A model generated the notes under the pieces. It saw only the letters and a program-made list of their open reading frames with translations. It was not told where the DNA came from and made no database searches. DNA of 64,000 nucleotides from Mesodorylaimus sp. YZB2_4 (taxonomy: Eukaryota > Nematoda > Enoplea > Dorylaimida > Dorylaimidae): assembly GCA_030248295.1 (NCBI GenBank), contig JASANH010000073.1:248001-312000 (forward strand). Direction: 5' to 3'. Positions 47,401-59,400 of the stretch are shown here, piece by piece. The translations under genes were made by a program, and so were the position numbers. The number at the start of each line of letters is the position of its first letter. The stretch's first letter is position 1.

Positions 47401-50400
47401 GCTGTCGAAGACCGGCTCGCACTCTGAGAACGGGCTTACTGTACTGGCATCCTGAGGGAATTGACCAACGGCCTCCCAGTCGGGGTTGCCGGCCCAATGC
47501 GGGACCAATGCCCTTACCAACTAGGCCATGGCGGCTCGGACGAGTCATAGTTGGCGGTTGCTGATTGCAGGCCGTCGTCGGAGGCAGTCGTGGAAGGCTT
47601 GGTGTACGAGATGGTCGAGGCAGTAGCCTATCAGCACCAGGACGAAGAGACCGATCCGAATAGCGCATCGACCTACGAGACGACTGGTCACGGTGTCGTC
47701 GAGGAGTACGAGGCCAACGAGTCGGAACGACGATCGGCCAGTTCGGCGTGCTCGGCCTCGGCGATTGGCATGGCGTCGCCGGGCGCGGGCGTGTGTTCGA
47801 GTGCGACCACTGAGACAACGACTTGTGGTCAATCGTCGACTTCGCGCTCCCAAAACGCGCACATTCTGTTTTATCGTCAGCGATTCGATTTGAATCGTGC
47901 GATACACGCGTTCCGATTGTTGGCGCGGATGATCACGTATGCGCCGCGACGATTCGTGGAAACCCTATTGAGTACTGGGCCACCAATTTGCGAGAGTAGT
48001 GGCGAATTGTCCTATTTATTGTCTTGTCATCAGAAATCCATTTCTGGATTCGAATTCTCTGATGGTGACGACGCGGAGAAAAATGTGGGATGCCGATCGC
48101 CATCATCCATGTGCATGTACTTCGAATCGCTGTTCACGCTGAGTCTCTATTATGTCAGGTCGTGTTTCGTCGATGATCCGCAACAGAAGGTGAGCTGACC
48201 AGTGTCATCTGATTATACAACTGGATTTTCCAGATCTGACAGTCTGGGCAGAATCTAGACTCAAAAGTCCGGATATCCGGATATGGATATGAAAAATCTG
48301 GATATGGATGTGCATATGCATAATGATATGATATGCGAAATCCAAGTATGCATATGTACATGCATAATCCGAATATGGATATAGATCTGTATTTGCGAAA
48401 TCCGGATATATATATGTATGCAAAATCTGGATATAAATTTGGATATGCATATGGATACGTATATGCGAAATCTAGGTATGGATATGTACATGCAAAATCT
48501 GATTATGGATATAGATCCGTATTTGCGAAATCCCGATATGGATATATATGCAAAATCCGAATATTTGGATATGTATTCGAAAATGCGGGTATGGATATTC
48601 AAAAAAAGGATATTTCGACATGTATATCCAATATCCAGATATCAATAGGCAAAATCTGGATATAAATATGGATATGCAAAATCCGTGTGCGTACCTTATA
48701 TCAATATGCACAATAACATGATATGCAAGAATCCGTATATGCATATGGATATGTACATGCAAAAATCCAGATATATCGAAATGCGGATATGGATGTATTT
48801 GTCAAAATGAATATTCGAAAACTGGATATTTGCGTATGTACCTATTTTTAAGTTCAGCTACGGATATTCAAAATCCGGATATATATGTGTATATGCAAAA
48901 TCCAGGTATAATCATGTATATGTAAATTCCTGATATGTGTATGGATATGCAAAATCTGCATTTAAATATGAATTGCAAAATCAAGATATAAATATGGGTA
49001 TGCAAAATCCGGATATACACGTGGATATGACGGTTATACGGAATCTGGATACAAATGTAGATATGCAAAATCAAGATATAAATATGGATATGCATAATCC
49101 GCGTGTGGATATGTGTGTTTAAAATCAGCATATAGATATGCAAAATCTGGATATAAATATGGATATGCGAATTTCTGATACGCATATCGGAACATATATC
49201 CAAAATCCTGACGTGCGCATGGATACTTATACGCGAAATCCAGATATGGACATATACTTGCAAAATCTGGATTTGCATAATCTGCATAATGCATAATCCG
49301 GACTTGCATGATTCGCTTAATCTGGATTCGCATAATGCATATCCGGACTTGTATAATCCGCTTAATCTGGATTCGCATAATCCGCACAATTCATAACCCG
49401 GATTTGCATAATTCGCTTTATCTGGATTCGCATAATCCGCACAATGCATAATCCGGATTTGCATAATTCGCTTAATTTGGATTTGCATAATCCGCATAAT
49501 GCATAATCCGGACTTGTATAATCCGCCTAATCTGGATTCGCATAATCCGCACAATGCATAATCCGGACTTGTATAATCCGCCTAATCTGGATTCGCATAA
49601 TCCGCACAATTCATAACCCGGACTTGCATAATTCGCTTAATCTGGATTCGCATAATGCATAATCCGGACTTGTATAATCCGCCTAATCTGGATTCGCATA
49701 ATCCGCTCAATGCATAATCCGGACTTGCATAATTCGCTCAATCTGGATTCGCATAATGCATAATCCGGACTTGTATAATCCGCCTAATCTGGATTCGCAT
49801 AATCCGCACAATGCATAATCCGGACTTGTATAATCCGCCTAATCTGGATTCGCATAATCCGCACAATGCATAATCCGGACTTGTATAATCCGCCTAATCT
49901 GGATTCGCATAATCCGCACAATTCATAACCCACTAAATCCTAACGAATGCATAATCCGGACTTGTATAATCCGCCTAATCTGGATTCGCATAATCCGCAC
50001 AATTCATAACCCGGATTTGCATAATTCGCTTACATTCGCACAGCCGCCAATGCATAATCCGGATTTGCATAATTCGCTTAATCTGGATTTGCATTATCCG
50101 CACAATGCATAATCCGGACTTGTATAATCCGCTTAATCTGGATTCGCATAATCTATGTATTTTAAAAATCCAGATATGGATATGTGTATTTGAAATGCGG
50201 ATATGGCTATGCAAAATCTATATGCAATGCCTATTGCGCAATGTGGATTTTCTTAATCTTGCAAAATTTGTGGTTATGCAAAATCCAGGCTCTAAATTCG
50301 AATTCAACATACTCTGGTCAGGTGTAAATTTGCAATAAAGTTTGTCTCGACTTGATAGTTGATGCATTTTAGATCACTTTGAAAGATATCGAGCAGAATT

Positions 50401-53400
50401 GGTATTTAAAGACGGCGGCTGTGCAGTTCTTGGCGAATACGGTGCGTGTGATGGGCGACGTATGCGACGAGGGGGGACGATCAGTGTCGGCCTACGTGGC
50501 CGACGTATTGTCCAGGTGCAAATTGCAAAAATGCGTACTCCATTGCTTGATGGCCCATGTCGGCGGCGGAGGCGACGAGCAGGGCGGCGAGGAAATGCGC
50601 AATCAATTCACTGATGCTGTGGTCAAATTTAATTCGTAAGTTGGAATTTTCTTTGAGTTTAATGAGGATTCAAGTTTTCCCGCCATTTTTTCAAATTTGA
50701 ATTTAAAAGGTTACGAAAACCGCGATAGTGAATGATTATTCACTGTTTTTTGAATCTGTCGTCTTTGGGGTGGGAGTGAAGCGTGTTTTCAACAAATAAA
50801 GAATAAGTTTTGCAGGGAATTTCCAAACTCGACATACGCTTTATTATCGTACGAAAGCGATCTACTGAAATTATTGGAGGCCATAGTTCATGTTGAATAT
50901 CGAATTCGTAACGCCAAGGCCGATTTTAGTGCGAGCGGCATTATTTTGGATAAATTGAGCGTGAATGCTCAAGTCTCGCCGGCACACGCCGCTCGCCAAG
51001 CCGTGCCGATGGCGTCGCAGAAATTGTTCTTATTCGTTGTTCTAAACGCATTGAAACACGCTCCTTACGCGTCGCACGATTCGTGGCTTCGATTGATCGT
51101 GCGTTGCTTACCATTTATGGAGAAGACTTTGCCGACTGTGCTTTTGCACGCGTGCGAACAATTGTGCAAGAATTTAGAATTCGCGTCGGCTTTGTACGCG
51201 ACGAGGTGCGAGAAAATGCGCGATGGCGGGGTGGCCTCGATGCCAGTCAATTATGTGAGTAATGTGTTGGAGACGATGACCATTTTGTGCCATTTTGCAT
51301 TATTGGATTCGACGGCCGGTTGTTTGCCGTCGTCGACTCAATTGGGACCGTCGAATACGATCGATTTGGGACTCGGTGGTGGCAAGGCAGCGGCGGGCGA
51401 AGTGTTTGGCAATTTGGCTCGCGTGTTCGCCTTCGGTGATGCCACTTTGGTGAGTGAGTGTAGGGTAGGGGGTCCTCTTCAGTGTCTGAACCATCATCGA
51501 AAAGGATTATGTCCCGGGTCTTCGCCCGCTCACCCTCGCCGCCTAATGTGTAAGAGTGAAATTCACAGCCGATCATACTTAATCCCTAGCCAAGCACCAA
51601 ACAGCGCACTCGAGGGCTGAGCAACACATGTTTGACAATCATGTTTTACCGAGGCGGGAGTCGAACCTTCCCCTCGAAGTACGCACCCAGCACGAGAGGC
51701 AGACGCATTTCCAAAATCATGAATACCTTCATAAAGTTTATAAAACTGAGTCAGTTTCAAACGTTTCGTTCTTTCAAAAAACGTGGACCAACCAGCTTCA
51801 CCCGAGGCATTGTAGCCAGCACCCCTAGCGGTTGGGAGTAATCGATACGCTCCCCTGACCTAGAAACATCAACCGAAGATGGTGACGTCCCAGCCAGGGG
51901 AGCGTATCGATTACTCCCAACCGCTAGGGGGGCTGGCTACAGCATCGAAATAAGAACTGGTAAAGTCATTCGATATTAGTTCAAGTGCATTTGCATGTTG
52001 CACCTTGAAAACTGGATCCGTCCAAGGAGATGAGCCGCTGCTGTCTAATCAGAGTGGCATGGGACTAGGAAGCTCCTCGCCAACCTGATCTGGCGTGTTC
52101 GTTTGGATGAAGAAATAGCTGTTTTAAAAGTCACCTTTCTTCAAAATGGCGCTCGCATTCCCTTCAATCCACGCTTGAATGCCGAAAGTTCGAGTCTACT
52201 GCAACCAGCGCATCCTGGCGACGGGAGATAGTAGAGACCGAAGTTTCTTGGGCAAAAACTGTGATGGAGGAAGGCGAGTCCCGTAACGATACCTGCCCTG
52301 AAACACCGGCCTCCCAGCAAGGGGAGAGAATCGATCTCCCGACCGCCAGGAATGCTGGCACAATATCATTAACGATCACACTGACCACGATCGTCACTGC
52401 TCTTTTTTAGTGTCCTCTCCTCATGAGTGATGGGTGTTTGGTGTAACCAGTCCTGGTAGGCGGAGGAGGGAGGTGGCTGACCCAAGTCAGCTGGACAAAA
52501 ACTCCGACTGGAGCAGGCAAGTCTTGGGAGTATACCTACGGCTGAAACATCAACCCGAGGGGCCTCCCCAGCCAGGGGAGAGTATCGATTACATGAGGGT
52601 TACATTCCTCCCATCAACAGAAGGAGCGACGACCCCGTCGCTCTTCCCGGGAGGAAGACCTCCCCCTCAAGAGGGCCGACCTCACACTGCCTCCGCAGTG
52701 CAGACGGTACTGGGACCAGCTGGCTAGGCTGGCCATTCCAGTGTTGGTCTAAACGCCCTAGACCGTGACGAACATGGGCGCACCCAGCGGATCGACGGGG
52801 ACTTACAGTACACCACTATGGATGGCCCCAAGGTCCGTGACGCCAATGTAACCAGGCCTGGTAGGCGGAGGAGGGAGGTGGCCGACCCAAGTCAGCTGGA
52901 CAAAAACTCCTACTGGAGCAGGCGAGTCTTGCGACTATATACCTACGGCTGAAACATCAACCCGAGGTGTTGACGTCTCCCAGCCAGGGGAGAGTATCGA
53001 TTACCCTGTCCCACTCGCCATGGCTTACCAGGCACGAGGGTTACATTGAGAAGAGTAAAAAAGCAAACTGCAAAACAGCAATTGCAATTTTTTTAAATTT
53101 CAAAAATCCTGCAGAAACTATATTATTAGGAATACTGAGGAGTTTTCACGTCTGCCCTGACGATGGCCTCATAATTAGATCTGATTTTCTACTTTTGTTT
53201 GCGGAAACGCTTGAATTGGCAGCTTGTCTCTGCGGAGGTACTCTAAACAGATGAAACGGATGAAATACACGCGTGTATTTGATTGGGCACTGAATCAATG
53301 AGTGAATGACATCTTATTTTTATCTCGTTGCTAAGGAATTACTGTGTTGATGAGTATATTGGAAGCTGTACATGACCCAAGAAATTTGAATGGTTTTTCA

Positions 53401-56400
53401 CTGTCATCAAACTTTTCTTCGCGATAACGAAGGTTGGACTGGCATTAGTGCATTCACCTAACAAAGTTTGGGTTGCACTTTCACCGTCACCATGTGACTG
53501 ACGGGTGACGGGTTGGAAAGTGATGCTCGCGGATGTTGAATGGCTATATTTCGCGACGTTTTTCAAATTTTTTGAACGAGACTTGAGGATTCTACAGTAG
53601 AAGGCATGGGGTTTAGTATTTTCAAAAATATTCAAATCTCGCGGCTTTTTTGCGTCTTTTTGCTGTAAGTTGACAGGTGTAGGAAGTGAAGTGTGCATGG
53701 AACGTGTTTTTTGGAGATGTGCTATCACATCTCAGCACTCACAGCACGGCTGTTGTACTAAGTTAGCAGGCTCACATGAAAAAGTGGTTGGAGGACTGGC
53801 TGTCGCAACAGCAGTCTGGCGAATTGTAAAGCCGCATCTGAGATGTTGGTGTCTGCTCAATGTTAGAGTCATCGCAAAAAACCGTAAGTCAATGAAATCA
53901 GCTTCAGAAACTTGCGCTGTAGTTAAAAATTCACCGCACACACGCACACCCCCACTATTGTGTAATTCGTTTGAATTTCCCGCTCGCGTGCCTGAGCATC
54001 ACTGGTCAAGAACCCAGTAGGTAAGAACAGCAAAATTTAGCCAGTGATGCAGGGCGGAGGAAAATTGAAGTCATTTTTCATGTATTCACTCATCCTGGAC
54101 TAGCTACGGTCACGGTTTACAAAAGAACTCCTTGTCCTCCCGCTCCATGCAGACTTCACTTCCCACACCTGTCCACTTACAGCAAAAAAGCCGCGAGATT
54201 TAAAAAGTTTCAAAGAAAAATTGTTTTAAAAAATTTGTTGAAAATACAAAATCCCAGACTTTGTACTGTTCAAAGCTCGTTCAGAAATTTGAAGAAAACC
54301 GCACCAGATATAGCCATTTAAGATCTTCGAGCATCTCTTGCCAGCCTGGTACTTATCTGTACTGAGGAGACGTGTGGAAATGAATTGTGTACTCTTCGAA
54401 AAAGACGCAACTGATACGACTAGGATATGAGGCGTACCAATATCGATGAAAGGCAGCGACCCAGAATATACTTAGAATTGGCTGTGAGGCTAGACAGGCG
54501 GAGACCCAGGACGGGGAACAAACCTCAATCTCCTTGTTTGCTGCTGTCTTGGACCAGAGAGCAAGAAAGTAGCAAAAGGCGAACAAGAGGGAATGGATTT
54601 TTTTGAATATAGAGTTTTCAAACTTGAAATGATACAAAAATGTTTAATTTTGGCGGGAAATAAAAATTGGACAAAAGCCCATTAAGACTTCTCCCAACAC
54701 AGAGACAAAAAAGGGCAAGAGTTTTACTTATTTAGGCTCAGGCGGCGACTGCGGCGGGCAAAGAAGGCGGGGAGAAGAAAAGTGGTGGATATTTGCAAGC
54801 TGCCAGGCAAGAATTGTTGGCGGCACTGCCCCATATGTTATCGACGGTGTGCGGATTATGGGCTGCCATCAAAGGCAATAAAGAACCCTTGGTTCCAGTT
54901 GGTCCGCCGCAGGTAGGTATGGATGCATGCCAGCATCGACTGACCCAACGTCGCACACCGCATGCTCATCTGTTTTCTGCAGTACTTTCTTTCGTCGACA
55001 AAGGACACCAGCAGTCATAAAGGGAGGAGCTGAAAGATATTTTGGCGGGAATTCAAAATTCCAGTCCAGATGAGCTACAGCATGGGTGGTTCGAATTGAA
55101 GGGCATGACAGACTGGTTCAGTAATTTATTTTTAGCGTGTTCGACGTTTGATTCTGGAATTATTGAGCCCGATAGCCGTCAACCAGACCAGACACTTTTT
55201 GTCAGCCTTGGCATTAGTGTGGTTGACGCGATCGAGCGATATGGGCCTGGCGGACAAAGTAAGTGTTGCGTTTTTCGGTTTGACCCTGGAAAAAATGAAT
55301 TATTTTAGTCTTTTACCGAATCGCAAGCTGATCTAATCGACATGTTGTTGTGTATAAAAACGTTGCCGTTCGAGAAACTGGTGGCTGGCGTATTGCAAAC
55401 TTTGAAGCAACCTGTTAGAGCCAAGAATACGGAAGAAAAAGACGCGTTCCCGTTGGAAATTTGCTTGTTGGAGATGGTGGCCGGGGTGCAGTCGGAAATA
55501 CAACTCAATGTTATCAAGTCGTCGTGGACACCGTTGCAGCAGCTGATCGTGGACGGACTGTCTGTCGTGTCCTTACCATCGTCGAAATTCTTGTTGTTCA
55601 AGTAAGTCGAGCCGTCAAACCGCCTCGAGTAGGAGGGCGCAGGGCAACCAGCCCGGGAAGCACGGATGTTGCCAGCCAGCGGATTGGAAGCACGGGTGTT
55701 GCCAATCTGGCGATTGACAGCACGATGCCCTAACGGTCCAATTGGACGTTGTGTCAGACATTATCCATAGCCAAGCACTGTATGGCGCACTCGAGGGCTA
55801 AGAAAAACAGATTTGACAATCATTTTGTACCGGGGTGGGAGTCGAACCCTCTCCTCTAAGTGCGCAAGAGAGGCAGACGCCTTAACCCGCCTAGGCCACG
55901 ACAACAGGCGCGACGGTAGTAGACATTCGAAAAGGCGGAAAGAGGTTCCACTTAACTGTACGTTGGCTCTGATTTGGTCTGAAGTTTTCGAGTGGGCGTT
56001 TCGATTTTAGACTATTTCATTCGTACGTATCTCGAGTGCAGAGTATCGACGACAAGACGAGTAGGAAGGAGGCGCAGGTACGGCGTGCCAGTGCGGTGTG
56101 CTGTGCTGATGGTGAGTGTATATGACGAGCTTTGATTTAGGAAGCGTGTCAGAAATTGGTGGAGAGTGTGAACGATGTGGTCGCCTGGCATTTGGAACAA
56201 CCCACGTGGCTGAAACGGTCGTTGGTTGTGAAACAGGATCCGGATGGTGAGCGATTTGAATGGTGGTGGGTGTCAGTATGTTGGAGGTGTCTGTTTTAGG
56301 GTTCGATGAGAAGACTGAGTCGGTCGATGTCGCGAATGGAATCAGTAGCACGAAGCATACTGCGCTATGGAGCGCCAAGGCGTTGAATCTGTTTGCCGAG

Positions 56401-59400
56401 GTATGTGCTGATGGGGAGGGGGATCAACGCAGGCGGATGATCGCCACGATCTCTGATCAGTGTTGACAGTGGATGATGAGCAGTGATCAGAGGCTGAGGC
56501 GTTGAATCTGGTTGCCAAGAGAGGATCGTATGTGTTGGATGAGGGAGGCATGGAAATTAGTGTTGCTGGGGCGGATGATCTCTTGCGGAAATCGATCTTC
56601 CCGATCTCTTATCACTGTTGGCAGTGATCAGATCAGCTCTGATCAGCAGTGATCAGATCAGCTCTGATCAGTAGTGATCAGAGAAGGCGTTGAATCTGGT
56701 TGCTGTGCCGAGGTAGGGTGGTGTTTGTTGGATAGGGAGGTACAGACATTAGTGTTGGTGGGACGGGGATCAACGTAGGCGGATGATCGCCACGATCTTT
56801 AATCACTGTTGATAGCGGATGATCAACAGTGATTGGAAACTGAGGCGTTGAATCTGGTTGCCGAAGGATGTGATGGATGAGGGAGGCACTGAGATTAATG
56901 TTGGTGGGGGATCAACGCAGGCGGATGATCTCTTGCGGCACTGATCGCCAGGATCTCTGATCACTGTTGACAGTAGATGTTGAGCAGTGATTAAAGACTG
57001 AGGCGTTGAATCAGTTTGCTTAGGTAGGCCTTTGAGTTATCTGGTGCTGGCACCGGACACCAGCACCACTGTTGTTGAGGATCAACGTTGGCGGATGATC
57101 TGCAGACATTGATGGCCACGATCTCTGCCAGGGCACAGCATAAGACAGCTGGGATAGCCAGATTCGTAGTTAGGGTAGGTCAGTATCCGATTAGTGTTGG
57201 CAGGGGATGCTCCCCAACAGTGATCGGATCCTAACTATCTGGCTATCCCAGCAGTCCTATGTGCCCTTAGACACACCTAGATGGCCTAGACTGCCTTCTG
57301 CTGAACAGCCTGTACATTTGATATTTTGCAGCACCTGGCAACCATGTTGGACATATTGTACAAGAACGAGGAGAAGGATCGTATGATCGCATTATTGACG
57401 GCTGTGTGGACAAATGTATTGCCGTATTTGAAAACGCGCGTTTGGTCGTGCCGTCGACATTTTTCGTTCTCTTCGAAATTCCTGGCTCGACTCAGCCAAT
57501 ATTCTCAAACTCGGCCAGTGTGGCGTAAGCAGACAATCGATTTGGTTGTGGAACCAAATTTTTTCAGTTGCGGAGATGTTTCAACTTTAAAACAATGGTC
57601 GATTATTGTGGATAATTTGATGACCCAAGATAAAACTTCGTTCAAAGAATTTATGGGTAAGATTGGTTTGGTATTGATTTTTTGGTCAAAGGTATTTTGA
57701 ATTCGATTTTAGCCAAAACTGCGATTTCTCAAAGCGCTGGTATTTTTACTTCGCGCGAACAAGAATACGATTCGCGTGGAGCGGCTTTGAAACGATTAGC
57801 GTTCGTTCTGTTGAGCAGTGATCTTGATCAATACCAACCGTATTTGCCGGATGTTCAAGGTAAGAATGGTCGAATTGGTTGAAGAAGGCGACGACAGAGG
57901 TGTATTTTTAGAAAGGCTAACTGAGAATTTACGATTGTATCAAGTGCCGCACGTGTGCGCCGAAGTGTTCTTGTGCTTCCGCGTATTGTTGATTCGGCTG
58001 ACTTCGAATCACCTGCTGCCTTTGTGGCCGACAATGATCACGGAGACCATGCAAGTCTTGCTGTTGATTGAACAGGAATTAAGAGGCAATAATGGAAATG
58101 ATGATTACAAGTAAGCACATTTGGGGTGGGCATTTATTGATTTTTAAATCAGTGCAGGCATCACACAAAAATCTAGTTCTCTTAAACCTATTTGATAGAA
58201 AACAAGGCAGCTTATCAACCAAAAAGAGCGGTACGGCACAAATAATCTCTGCCACTTGTCAACGTGGTTAGCTTAGACTTGACAAATATTTCTGTAAATT
58301 GACATGGCTGCAAGATATGCTAGCTCTGTTAATCAAAAGGCGAATAGCCACAAAAATTTTTAGCGCTTTTTTTGCTGGAAAATGATTAAGTATTGCATAT
58401 TATGATGAGATAATCCCGTTTTTTTCTCTTAAATCAGCATGCAATACCATTTTGGGCGCTGCTTAGCTCTCACATGTCTTTGAAGCAGACTGACGAAGAG
58501 TGACAGCGAGGAAACAGAGCAGGTTGATGAGAATTCAGTCCTAAAGACATCATTCCCACCAATCTTGTGTTTTGTGAAGCGGATCGACCGGATCGCGATC
58601 GGGATCCAGACCTGGGGTCCGATCGGTCGATGCTGGGCCACAAGTCCACCGCCTCGCTTTTCTCTTCAAAGTCTATTCTGCCATACCAGATGCATCTTTG
58701 CGTTGCTTGCATAATCAAATTCGCCACTGCGCGTATTTGCTTCTCCCTCAGTCCTGCCACTGGAAACACGTTGTTCTCATCCTGCAGGCTGATACAAGGA
58801 TTCATTTCCTTGATCACTTTTTCCACCTGGTTCTAAAACTCGGATATTGTATGGCACTCAATAAATATTAAACATCTTTATGTTTACTGTATCTTTCCGA
58901 AATATGTCTGCGCAGTACTTGCAATACGGTTCTGCTTCTGCGAAACTCCTAGCGTACAGCGCTTTGATCGTAAGTGCGTAGTGTATGCTTCTGGTGTGGC
59001 CGTCAACGCGCTTTGTCATGTTCAGCTTCCAATAAGCACTGAAATCACGAAATCGCTCGGCCTCGAACATCCCAGTCCAGTATTTTTGCGTGGTCCGGTT
59101 GCCTTCGGTACTGTTTTATCGACGAAGTGGCTATAAAGCAGTGTGGGTTTCGTATTTTTGATTAGTTGGGTGGGGAGCTATTCGAGCTCTATGCTGATCT
59201 GGTAGCTTAAATTTTGCGACTAATTCAGCTTTTCTGGTATCCTTACACAGAAAGGGTAGACTTACATGCGCAAGTTGTTTCAGTCCATGTGACCTGAAGT
59301 TGTTAACAAAATGATCAAAAGTCTGCGCTTTAAACCTACAAATAAGCAGCATTGGGAATGCATAGGCCAGGCCTCCCTGTTTTTAACACTAGTTATTCAC

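Noticed and set aside
48868-49554. Minus-strand frames rich in [13 protein letters not shown] and IHIRI-type repeats
   Set aside because: Translations of the intron 9 satellites; the region lies inside a well-supported DOP1 intron.
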